From Syntrophobacterales bacterium (GTDB taxonomy: Bacteria; Desulfobacterota; Desulfobaccia; Desulfobaccales; 0-14-0-80-60-11): a DNA stretch of 8,140 nt. The first letter of the stretch is position 1, and each line of letters starts with the position of its first letter. The notes below the pieces were generated by a model. It saw nothing but the letters and a program-made list of their open reading frames with translations. It did no database searches and was not told where the DNA came from. The translations under genes and the position numbers were made by a program. The stretch is from the NCBI GenBank assembly GCA_020052215.1, contig JAGVPN010000484.1:1-8140 (forward strand). The letters run 5' to 3'. Shown one piece after another: positions 1-4,627 of this stretch.

Positions 1-819
1 CACATCGTGGAGGAAATTCACGGCGTCTGCATCGCCGGAGGCAGCGCTTTTGGGCTGGACGCCGGCGGGGGCGCCTTGGAATACCTGGAAGAGCGGGGCC
101 AGGGGTTCGATGTGGCCATTACCCGGGTGCCCATCGTACCCACCGCGGTGATCTATGACCTGTCGGTGGGCGACTGCCGGCGGCGTCCGGACAAGGCCAT
201 GGGTTATGCCGCCTGCCAGGCCGCCACAGGCCAACCCCAGGGGGACGGCTGCGTCGGCGCCGGCGTGGGCGCCACCGTGGGCAAGCTGTTAGGGATACAA
301 CAGGCCACCAAGGGCGGTCTGGGCACCAGTTTCCTGGAAGGCCCCCAGGGTCTGCACGTGGGGGCTTTGGTGGTGGTCAACGCCTTTGGCGACGTGGTGG
401 ACCCGGGAACAGGGACCATCCTGGCCGGGGCGCGCCGGGACCGAGACAGCCATGAGTTCGTCAACACGGTGATGATGCTCCGCCAGGGGATTGTGCGGCC
501 GCGGTTCGCCGAGCCCAATACCACCATCGGGGTGGTGGCCACCAATGCCCGGCTCACCCGGGAGCAGGCCCAGAAGGTCGCCCAGATGGGTCATAACGCC
601 CTGGCCCGCTGCATCCGCCCGGTCCACACCCTGTTTGACGGGGACACGGTTTTCGTCCTGGCCCGCCCCGAGGTGAGCGCCGATCTGCACGTTGTGGGAG
701 TGCTGGCGGAAGCCGCCCTGGAGCAGGCCATCCTGGGGGCGGTGAAGAGCGCTTCCGGCCTGGGGGTCCTGCCCGCGTACCAGGATATCCATCCGGGCGG
801 AGGCATGCCAGGCAGTTAG
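1..819 (+). CDS. P1/S58-family (DmpA/NylC-like) N-terminal-nucleophile aminopeptidase, 5' end missing
   Basis: The reading frame is open from base 1 and ends at TAG 817-819. The true start lies upstream of the window; a GTG at 7 falls inside the conserved region and is not credible as a start. The protein resembles peptidase family S58 (DmpA, beta-peptidyl aminopeptidases, NylC nylon-oligomer hydrolase). Visible family features are the GGSAFGLDA block near the left edge, VPIVPTAVIYDL, the MGYAAC segment, and AEPNTTIGVVATN. In this family the precursor cleaves itself before a Ser/Thr that becomes the N-terminal nucleophile; here the Asn-Thr pair at 517-522 (window residues 173/174) fits, with Thr as nucleophile. 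The downstream FDGDTVF (about 631-651) carries the two Asp that sit near the active site in NylC. Family members release N-terminal residues from small peptides or hydrolyse unusual amides; the substrate here cannot be told. No signal peptide can be assessed. The family call is firm, the specificity open. Confidence 0.9.
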   Translation, partial: HIVEEIHGVCIAGGSAFGLDAGGGALEYLEERGQGFDVAITRVPIVPTAVIYDLSVGDCRRRPDKAMGYAACQAATGQPQGDGCVGAGVGATVGKLLGIQQATKGGLGTSFLEGPQGLHVGALVVVNAFGDVVDPGTGTILAGARRDRDSHEFVNTVMMLRQGIVRPRFAEPNTTIGVVATNARLTREQAQKVAQMGHNALARCIRPVHTLFDGDTVFVLARPEVSADLHVVGVLAEAALEQAILGAVKSASGLGVLPAYQDIHPGGGMPGS

Positions 820-840
820 CGTCGCGATCCATCAGTTGGA

Positions 841-849
841 TGGTATAAT
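841..849 (+). promoter_or_regulatory. Candidate extended -10 promoter upstream of the HAD phosphatase
   Basis: TGG at 841-843 directly precedes a perfect TATAAT at 844-849, giving an extended -10 (TGnTATAAT). No recognisable -35 lies 16-18 bp upstream (GTCGCG at 821-826), which is normal for extended -10 promoters. It lies 22 bases after the peptidase stop and about 110 bases before the phosphatase start, so it could make the phosphatase a separate transcription unit. This is inferred from sequence match only. Confidence 0.45.
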
Positions 850-879
850 ATAAAGCCTATCTTGAAGGCCGGGTGTCTT

Positions 880-904
880 AAGTCCCCTTTTTAAAGGGGG
901 ACTT
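880..904. repeat. Short palindrome AAGTCCCC...GGGGGACTT
   Basis: The arms AAGTCCCCTTT (880-890) and AAAGGGGGACTT (893-904) pair over 11 bases with one bulged G, and a further AGGGGGATTT follows. No T-run follows on the plus strand, so it is not a textbook terminator. Short palindromes of this style are common intergenic repeats. It separates the peptidase from the phosphatase. A degenerate relative appears at 1871-1900, just after the tRNA. Confidence 0.6.
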
Positions 905-958
905 AGGGGGATTTGAGTTATCACGGTAAGACCTGCGGTTACCAAGTCCTTCCCTCTA

Positions 959-1639
959 ATGTTTCCACCATATAAAAATCCTATGACGCCAAGAATCGCG
1001 GTGGACCTCATCGTTTTTGATCTGGACGGCACCCTGGCCGACACCCTGCCGGATTTGACCGCGGCCGCCAACTTTGCCTGCCGCCGCCTGAGGCTACCGG
1101 AACACTCCCCGGAAGCCATTCGGGCGATGATCGGCGGGGGGGAGTGGAAACTCATCGAGCGGTTGGTGGGGCCGGCGCATCAGGACCGGGTGGAGGAGTG
1201 CCTGGAGCTTTATCTGGATCACTACACCCGCCACAACGGGGAGTTGACCCGCGTCTATCCCGGGGTGCCGGAGACCCTGGCGCTAGTGTCCGGAAAACAG
1301 TTGGCGGTCCTATCCAACAAACTCCAGCGCTTGACCCGGCAGACTCTGGAGGCGGTGGACATCGCCCGGTTTTTCACGGCCATCCGGGGGGGCGGCGCAG
1401 GTCACCCCCTGAAGCCCGCGCCCGATCACCTCTTGGCCCTGATCGCCGATCTGGGGGTAAAACCCTCCCGCAGCCTCATGGTGGGGGATAAAACCGCGGA
1501 CCTCAAGGCCGGGCGGGAGGCCGGCGCCTTCACCGCGGCCGTCGCCTATGGCTACGGGGACCTGGACGCCCTGAGCGCGGCGTCCCCGGACTTCCTGCTG
1601 GCGCGGTTTTCCCAATTGCCCGACATTCTGGCCGGCTGA
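959..1639 (+). CDS. gph: HAD-IA family phosphatase, probable phosphoglycolate phosphatase
   Basis: A 226-residue haloacid-dehalogenase-superfamily hydrolase. Motif I is DLDGTLAD (Asp21 nucleophile, Asp23 acid/base), motif II is VLSNK (Ser119), motif III is the Lys152 of LKPAPDHL, and motif IV is GDKTAD (Asp177, Asp181) for Mg2+. An alpha-helical cap lies between motifs I and II (about residues 30-100), so this is subfamily IA. The best-known members with this architecture and length are Gph phosphoglycolate phosphatases, which recycle 2-phosphoglycolate to glycolate; pyrophosphatase PpaX and beta-phosphoglucomutase relatives look similar, so the substrate is an inference. The start is uncertain: ATG 959 and ATG 983 are both in frame and neither has a Shine-Dalgarno. 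The 983 start would put the first catalytic Asp at residue 13, nearer the family norm. It is a cytoplasmic enzyme with no signal peptide. Confidence 0.88.
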   Translation: MFPPYKNPMTPRIAVDLIVFDLDGTLADTLPDLTAAANFACRRLRLPEHSPEAIRAMIGGGEWKLIERLVGPAHQDRVEECLELYLDHYTRHNGELTRVYPGVPETLALVSGKQLAVLSNKLQRLTRQTLEAVDIARFFTAIRGGGAGHPLKPAPDHLLALIADLGVKPSRSLMVGDKTADLKAGREAGAFTAAVAYGYGDLDALSAASPDFLLARFSQLPDILAG

Positions 1640-1718
1640 CCCCTGAGAGGCCGTCAGCACCGGCACGAAAAATCCCGGATTCCCGATGGGCCTGGCCGGA
1701 AACAATCCGCCGGGCGAC

Positions 1719-1732
1719 AGGGGCCAGGGGCC
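1719..1732 (-). repeat. Two units of the GGCCCCT heptamer (minus orientation)
   Basis: CAGGGGC occurs twice in a row here; on the minus strand this reads as GGCCCCT-GGCCCCT. The same heptamer appears on the plus strand at 7749-7769. It sits in the spacer upstream of the tRNA promoter and has no visible function. Confidence 0.5.
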
Positions 1733-1742
1733 GCAATTTTGT

Positions 1743-1771
1743 TTGACAGAACCGGCATTGCTGAATATAGT
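1743..1771 (+). promoter_or_regulatory. Near-consensus sigma-70 promoter of the tRNA gene
   Basis: A perfect -35 TTGACA (1743-1748) and TATAGT -10 (1766-1771, five of six) are separated by exactly 17 bp. Transcription should start near 1778, about seven bases before the mature tRNA 5' end at 1785. This is the strongest promoter match in the window. No terminator is seen between the tRNA and the next gene, so it may also drive the gene at 1901. Confidence 0.8.
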
Positions 1772-1784
1772 TTCCTTAATTAAT

Positions 1785-1861
1785 GGCGGTGTAGCTCAGT
1801 CGGTTAGAGCATGCGGCTCATATCCGCAGTGTCCGGGGTTCAAGTCCCTGCACCGCCACCA
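1785..1861 (+). tRNA. tRNA with CAT anticodon, probably elongator tRNA-Met
   Basis: A complete 77-nt cloverleaf. The acceptor stem is GGCGGTG/CACCGCC, the D stem GCTC/GAGC, the anticodon stem TGCGG/CCGCA (1812-1816/1824-1828) around loop CTCATAT with anticodon CAT at 1819-1821, a 5-nt variable loop GTGTC, and T stem CGGGG/CCCTG around TTCAAGT. The discriminator is A1858 and CCA is encoded (1859-1861). A paired 1-72 (G-C) and the absence of the three G-C pairs in the anticodon stem argue against initiator tRNA. A CAT anticodon can also belong to tRNA-Ile2, whose C is modified to lysidine by TilS; the overall sequence looks more like elongator Met. Confidence 0.95.
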
Positions 1862-1900
1862 CCAATTATTTTAAGTCCTTTTTTAAGGAGATGGGGGGAA

Positions 1901-2173
1901 ATGAAAAAACTTATTACGTTGGCTAGTGTTGGGGTTTTCCTGCTGAGCCTCCAGGGAGCTTCCCTGGCCCAGGAAAAGACCCCGGCGCCCACTCCGGCTG
2001 GTCCGCCGGCAGCGGCAGCCCCCGCGATCGCCCCGGCGGAAACGCCCGCGGCCCCTGAAGTGAAGGCGGCCCCAAAGACCCAGAAGACCCAGAAAAAGGC
2101 CAAAACGACCAAGAAGAAGGCCAAAACGACTAAGAAGACCAAGAAGACCCCGAAACCCAAAGTCGAGGAATAA
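1901..2173 (+). CDS. Small secreted lysine/alanine/proline-rich protein
   Basis: A 90-residue protein starting at ATG 1901, preceded by AAGGAG (1885-1890) and a G-rich run; the frame is open further upstream but runs through the tRNA, so this start is preferred. Residues 1-23 are a Sec signal peptide (MKKLITLASVGVFLLSLQG, cleavage after SLA). The mature part is an Ala/Pro-rich linker (about 24-56) followed by a strongly basic tail with about 15 Lys in 29 residues, built from repeats such as KAKTTKK. Such tails resemble histone H1-like or AlgP-like proteins, but this one is predicted to be exported, so it could bind anionic envelope material (LPS, teichoic-like polymers, extracellular DNA) rather than the chromosome. 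No catalytic motif is seen. The protein at 2276 is a paralogue by its signal peptide. It begins 39 nt after the tRNA. The function is unknown. Confidence 0.75.
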   Translation: MKKLITLASVGVFLLSLQGASLAQEKTPAPTPAGPPAAAAPAIAPAETPAAPEVKAAPKTQKTQKKAKTTKKKAKTTKKTKKTPKPKVEE

Positions 2174-2190
2174 AAATTCAGAGGCACGCG

Positions 2191-2224
2191 CCCCGGTTCG
2201 GGGTTTGATCCACGACGGATCGAA
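2191..2224 (+). other. Two adjacent hairpins between the lysine-rich genes
   Basis: CCCCG-GTT-CGGGG (2191-2203) is followed directly by an 8-bp stem TTTGATCC-ACGAC-GGATCGAA (2204-2224, one G-U pair). Only three T follow the first hairpin, so it is a poor intrinsic terminator. The pair could attenuate transcription, protect an mRNA end, or lack function. Confidence 0.35.
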
Positions 2225-2252
2225 TCCCGGGCCAGGGATCCTTGCCAGACGC

Positions 2253-2260
2253 AAAGGAGG
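2253..2260 (+). promoter_or_regulatory. Distant Shine-Dalgarno of the gene at 2276
   Basis: AAAGGAGG matches the anti-SD almost fully but ends 15 nt before ATG 2276, longer than the usual 5-9 nt. The bases AGGAGGGCTCCT (2255-2266) can fold on themselves, which would mask the site. No closer in-frame start exists with the signal peptide intact. Confidence 0.5.
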
Positions 2261-2275
2261 GCTCCTCAAATCGCC

Positions 2276-2650
2276 ATGAAAAAATTCATAACCCTGGCCA
2301 GCGCCGGGTTATTGCTTTTTAGCCTGCAGGGCGCCAGGGCTCAGCGAGAGGTGGAGCCGCCGGCAGTGTCCCCCATGTTAGAGGGCCACAAGCCGCTGGC
2401 CCAGCCGGAAACCCGGGAACCAGCCGCCCCCAAGCAAACGGAACCGGGGAAGGCAAAACCCAAGGCCAAAGCCAAAACCAAGGCCAAAGCTAAAACCAAC
2501 GCTGACAAAAAAGCCAAGCAAAAAGCTGCGGTCAAAAAAGAGACCGGCAAGAAACCTCCAAAAGTCGCCAAGAAAAAAAGCCAGAAAATCCAAAAGAAAA
2601 AACCACCGGAAGCAGCGCCTCAGCAGCAGGTCGGCCCTGAAGAAGGTTAA
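2276..2650 (+). CDS. Secreted lysine-rich protein, paralogue of the gene at 1901
   Basis: A 124-residue protein. The signal peptide MKKFITLASAGLLLFSLQG closely matches that of the preceding gene and should be cut after ARA (residue 22). The mature part begins with a Pro/Glu-rich stretch (about 23-55), then a long basic region of AK/KAK/KTK repeats and KKK clusters (about 56-110), and ends in an acidic QQQVGPEEG tail. Low complexity is seen at the protein level, and AAA/AAG/GCC codons dominate. Nothing enzymatic is visible. The pair with 1901 looks like a tandem duplication in which the export signal was kept and the tail drifted. A periplasmic or extracellular polycation is the simplest reading; a cytoplasmic DNA-binding role is less likely given the signal peptide. 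It lies 42 nt before the start of the next gene, in the same direction. Confidence 0.75.
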   Translation: MKKFITLASAGLLLFSLQGARAQREVEPPAVSPMLEGHKPLAQPETREPAAPKQTEPGKAKPKAKAKTKAKAKTNADKKAKQKAAVKKETGKKPPKVAKKKSQKIQKKKPPEAAPQQQVGPEEG

Positions 2651-2679
2651 GGATTGCAAGGCACATATTTTCCTCAGTC

Positions 2680-2686
2680 AAGGAGG
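2680..2686 (+). promoter_or_regulatory. Shine-Dalgarno fixing the start at 2693
   Basis: AAGGAGG ends 6 nt before ATG 2693. The frame is open upstream to ATG 2654, but that start lacks a ribosome site and would place 13 polar residues before the signal peptide, so 2693 is chosen. Confidence 0.8.
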
Positions 2687-2692
2687 GTAAAC

Positions 2693-3070
2693 ATGAAATT
2701 TAGGGGTATAGCATCGGTCTCCGTGCTGTTGATGCTCTTCGCTCTGGCCACGGCAGCTCTGGCTGCGGAGAAAGGGTTTTTGTGGAATGGCGCCCAGTGG
2801 AAAGACATGACCAATGAGATCAAAGTGGCCTATGTCAAAGGGATCGGCAACATGGCGGATTTCGAGATCGCCGCGGCGGGATCCACCCCGCCCCCTTGTA
2901 TCTCCAAGGGTTTTGTCGATGAGCTGAAGACGAAAACCATTGCCCAGGTGATCGCGGAGGTGAATAAATATTACCAAGAGAATCCCGGCAAGATGGATAT
3001 GCCAGTGATTGCCGTGATTATGCAGCGCTGCACCAAGCTCTGCGCGCCTCCGGCGGCGGGGAAAAAATGA
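2693..3070 (+). CDS. Small periplasmic FLWNG protein, first of a tandem pair
   Basis: A 125-residue protein with a Sec signal peptide (cleavage after ALA, residue 24). The mature domain carries FLWNG (29-33), a YVKGIGNMADFE block, a Cys at 69, TIAQVIAEVNKYYQENPGK and PVIAVIMQRC, with two more Cys at 113 and 117. Hand alignment with the next gene gives about 45 identities over 90 residues, so the two are paralogues. The order Y-x-x-G, Cys, Q-V-I-x-E-V-x-K-Y-Y-x-x-N-P, P-V resembles the small periplasmic Rap1a/Tai-type immunity fold; this is a resemblance judged by eye and not a firm call. No catalytic residues are evident. The stop overlaps the next start (ATGA, 3067-3070), indicating translational coupling. 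Function unknown. Confidence 0.85.
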   Translation: MKFRGIASVSVLLMLFALATAALAAEKGFLWNGAQWKDMTNEIKVAYVKGIGNMADFEIAAAGSTPPPCISKGFVDELKTKTIAQVIAEVNKYYQENPGKMDMPVIAVIMQRCTKLCAPPAAGKK

Positions 3071-3459
3071 TGCGAGCCGCGGTTATCCTGTTAGTGGTGG
3101 GGGTCATGGTCGGCGCCCTGGCCGCGGCAGCCCCGGCGGTGGACACCAACCAGGCCTTTTTGTGGAACGGCGTCCATTGGCAGCAGGTAACCCAGGATGG
3201 CAAAGCCGGATATATTTTCGGCATCGGGAACCTGGCCGACTATGAGACCGCAGCATCCAAGGGCCGGAAGCTGGCTTGTGTCTCCCGGGCCTTCGTGGAT
3301 GAGATGAAGAGAAAAACCGTCATGCAGATCATCCAGGAAGTAGACAAGTACTATCAGGACAATCCCGGGAAGTTGGGCACTCCGGTGATAGAGGTGATCC
3401 TGGGGCAGTTGATCAAGGCTTCCCCGGCAGAGGCTGCGCCAGGGACGACGAAAAAATGA
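3067..3459 (+). CDS. Small periplasmic FLWNG protein, second of a tandem pair
   Basis: A 130-residue paralogue of the preceding gene. It starts at ATG 3067 inside the previous stop (ATGA); ATG 3070 is an equally possible start one codon later. The hydrophobic leader of about 22-24 residues ends in an Ala-rich stretch with likely cleavage near APA. FLWNG (31-35), YIFGIGNLADYE, Cys71, FVDEMK, IIQEVDKYYQDNPGK and PVIEVI are kept. It has only one Cys, whereas its partner has three, so any disulfide differs between the copies. The surface segment between the GIGN block and the Cys is the most diverged. The stop overlaps the lipoprotein start by four bases, so the three genes should be made together. 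Function unknown; a partner or envelope-stress role is a guess. Confidence 0.85.
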   Translation: MMRAAVILLVVGVMVGALAAAAPAVDTNQAFLWNGVHWQQVTQDGKAGYIFGIGNLADYETAASKGRKLACVSRAFVDEMKRKTVMQIIQEVDKYYQDNPGKLGTPVIEVILGQLIKASPAEAAPGTTKK

Positions 3460-3689
3460 AACAGGCGGCTAGCGTGATCATGGTTGTGGCGCTACTGGTG
3501 GGCGGCTGTTCCGGCATGTCCACCACTCAACAGCGGACGTTGAGCGGCGGCGCCATCGGCGCCAGCAGCGGCGCCCTCATCGGCTGGGCGGCGGGTTCGC
3601 CGGCCGCCGGCGCCGCCATTGGGGGCGGTGCGGGTATGTTGGGCGGGTTTCTCTACGACCAGTTCGAGAAGTATCGCGGCCGACCGTAA
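3456..3689 (+). CDS. Glycine-zipper outer-membrane lipoprotein
   Basis: A 77-residue protein starting at ATG 3456 in an ATGA overlap with the preceding gene. Residues 1-17 form a lipoprotein signal with lipobox LVGGC (lipidated Cys18); Ser at +2 predicts sorting to the outer membrane by Lol. Residues about 31-68 are a glycine-zipper (GAIGASSGALIG, then GAAIGGGAGMLGG) able to form a two-helix hairpin in a membrane, as in OsmB/SlyB/YMGG-type proteins. A short charged tail, YDQFEKYRGRP, ends the protein. Such proteins are linked to envelope integrity and stress in other bacteria. It is the last gene of the coupled trio with the two FLWNG proteins, which suggests these act at or near the outer membrane. 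The domain call is good, the exact role unknown. Confidence 0.88.
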   Translation: MKQAASVIMVVALLVGGCSGMSTTQQRTLSGGAIGASSGALIGWAAGSPAAGAAIGGGAGMLGGFLYDQFEKYRGRP

Positions 3690-3695
3690 TCCGGA

Positions 3696-3734
3696 CGGCG
3701 CCCCGGTCTGTCTCCCAGCCGGGGATGACCGCCG
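3696..3734 (+). terminator. Strong GC hairpin after the lipoprotein operon
   Basis: CCCCGG (3701-3706) pairs with CCGGGG (3719-3724) and an outer CGGCG/CGCCG stem (3696-3700/3730-3734) extends it across an internal bulge. No T-run follows, so it is not a standard intrinsic terminator; it may stabilise the mRNA end. Beyond it, 3735-3945 has no convincing gene. Confidence 0.35.
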
Positions 3735-3829
3735 CCGGTTAAGCTGACCGCTCCAGCCCTAGGCCTTACCACCGGCCCCAGGGAGGTATTGCCCCTGCTC
3801 TCCGCAGCCCCCGGGCAGAAGTCGGCCGG

Positions 3830-3888
3830 GGCAGCAACCCGGAGTATGAGACTCACCAGGAGAAAAAGCCCGCCTGGCGAGGGCTGCC
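3830..3888 (+). other. Possible structured leader before the CxxC lipoprotein
   Basis: GGCAGC (3830-3835) can pair with GCTGCC (3883-3888), enclosing GAGT/ACTC (3842-3845/3851-3854) and CCAGG/CCTGG (3856-3860/3873-3877), a three-way-junction layout. It ends about 57 nt before ATG 3946. It matches no riboswitch family that I recognise. In GC-rich sequence such stems arise by chance, so confidence is low. Confidence 0.2.
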
Positions 3889-3945
3889 GAGGTATTGAGG
3901 CAGGAAGACCGTTAAGCCGGGAACCCATCCAGGAAGGAAGTTCAC

Positions 3946-4137
3946 ATGATAAAAAGATTGATGCTGCTAATACTGTCGGCCTTGCTGATTCAAGCCTGCG
4001 CCGAGACGACCACTCAATCCCGAAAACGCAATACAATAATCGACTTGGCCGATACCTGCGCGACCTGCGGGGCCAGCGTCTCGGATAATTATTTTGCCGG
4101 CAGCGCTTTTAAAGCCATCGGTCCCGGGAACTATTAA
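3946..4137 (+). CDS. Small lipoprotein with a CxxC motif
   Basis: A 63-residue protein starting at ATG 3946, five bases after AGGAAGGAAG, a good ribosome site. The leader MIKRLMLLILSALLIQAC gives a lipobox with Cys18 as the lipidated residue; Gln at -2 is unusual but tolerated, and Ala at +2 predicts the outer membrane. The mature peptide is only about 46 residues: a polar stretch TTTQSRKRNT, then DTCATCGASVSDNYF and a C-terminal AFKAIGPGNY. The CxxC (Cys38 and Cys41) could bind metal or be redox active, but there is no thioredoxin-like fold around it. It belongs to no family I know. It is separated from the upstream operon by 256 bases and followed by a likely terminator, so it is probably monocistronic. 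Confidence 0.7.
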   Translation: MIKRLMLLILSALLIQACAETTTQSRKRNTIIDLADTCATCGASVSDNYFAGSAFKAIGPGNY

Positions 4138-4186
4138 GCCGGCGGCGGGCAGGGCCTCGAAAATATTGCCCCACCGGCCGCCTGGC
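4138..4186 (+). terminator. Probable terminator of the CxxC lipoprotein gene
   Basis: Immediately after the TAA, GCC-GGCGGC (4138-4146) pairs with GCCGCC-T-GGC (4177-4186, one bulged T), and the stem continues imperfectly to a loop CTCGAAAATATT at 4156-4167. The nearest T-run (CCTTTTG) is about 12-18 bases further on, so efficiency is uncertain. Confidence 0.4.
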
Positions 4187-4248
4187 GTCCACCCCTCCTT
4201 TTGTTAACCTGCACTTAAACTAAAAGAGCCGGCAGCCTCAGGCTTCAT

Positions 4249-4323
4249 ACCACATTGCGCTCATACAGGTAATTTATCTTCTGGGCGGGCCTAGATGTCC
4301 GCCCCTACAATTCGGATTATAGC
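4249..4323. repeat. Degraded copy of the MITE-like element
   Basis: It aligns with the intact element at 4360-4471. The left end ACCACATTGCGCTCA (4249-4263) matches ACCAAGTTGCCGTCA with four changes, followed in both by a near-identical TCATAxAGGTAATT and, after the central hairpin, by CCGCCCCTACAATTCGxATTAT. The central hairpin here is GGGCGGGC/GTCCGCCC (4273-4280/4287-4294, one G-U pair, six-base loop). The right terminal repeat is not recognisable, so the right boundary is approximate. Confidence 0.65.
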
Positions 4324-4359
4324 GTTTGCCATAAATTCCTTCCGTTTGGAAGTTCTTAT

Positions 4360-4471
4360 ACCAAGTTGCCGTCATAGAGGTAATTCTGGCTTTATGGTCG
4401 CAACCACCGTAGGGGCGGTTCGCGAACCGCCCCTACAATTCGAATTATTACTTGTTTGACGGCAACTTGGT
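4360..4471. mobile_element. MITE-like non-autonomous element, 112 bp
   Basis: It is bounded by perfect 15-bp terminal inverted repeats, ACCAAGTTGCCGTCA (4360-4374) and TGACGGCAACTTGGT (4457-4471). The repeats continue inward imperfectly (AGAGGTAATTC against GAATTATTACTTG). At the centre is a perfect 28-bp palindrome, GTAGGGGCGGTTCG (4409-4422) joined to CGAACCGCCCCTAC (4423-4436). It has no coding capacity. No clear target-site duplication is seen: left flank TTCTTAT, right flank CTCAGTA. The architecture fits a miniature inverted-repeat element mobilised in trans. A second, degraded copy lies 111 bp upstream in the same orientation. Confidence 0.8.
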
Positions 4472-4517
4472 CTCAGTAATCACCAGCCAGCAAAATTCAA
4501 AGATTTGCTGATGCGAA

Positions 4518-4537
4518 AATCAGGTTTTCACCTGATT
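4518..4537. promoter_or_regulatory. Perfect 8-bp inverted repeat overlapping the PEP-CTERM promoter
   Basis: AATCAGGT (4518-4525), four bases TTTC, and ACCTGATT (4530-4537) make a 20-bp dyad. Its right end covers the first two bases of the candidate -35. That position suits a repressor operator; alternatively it is a hairpin. The region between the mobile element (4471) and this site shows nothing else. Confidence 0.45.
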
Positions 4538-4564
4538 GTGAGAAGCGCTGCCTGGACTCATAAT
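4536..4564 (+). promoter_or_regulatory. Candidate sigma-70 promoter of the PEP-CTERM gene
   Basis: TTGTGA (4536-4541) and CATAAT (4559-4564) are spaced by 17 bp, matching consensus at four and five of six positions. Transcription would start near 4571, leaving a leader of about 57 nt before ATG 4628. Confidence 0.5.
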
Positions 4565-4627
4565 CACCACAACCATAAAGATAAAGTACCGCTAACTTAT
4601 GTGGGGTTACTGCAAGGAGCAATGTCG

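Noticed and set aside
204..792. Minus-strand open frames opposite the S58 peptidase
   Set aside because: They are antisense to a gene with conserved family motifs and have no start signals.
1686..1874. Plus-strand open frame of 62 codons across the tRNA
   Set aside because: It runs through the complete tRNA gene and has no ribosome site.
3789..4088. Plus-strand open frame of 99 codons overlapping the CxxC lipoprotein
   Set aside because: It is in another frame of a gene with a good ribosome site and lipoprotein signal; the protein has no recognisable pattern.
4249..4471. CRISPR-like array
   Set aside because: Only two imperfect copies, with inverted rather than direct terminal repeats and no regular spacers.
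4505..4627. Upstream extension of the PEP-CTERM gene to ATG 4505
   Set aside because: It would put 41 polar residues before a clear signal peptide and run through the promoter and dyad; AAGGAG supports 4628.
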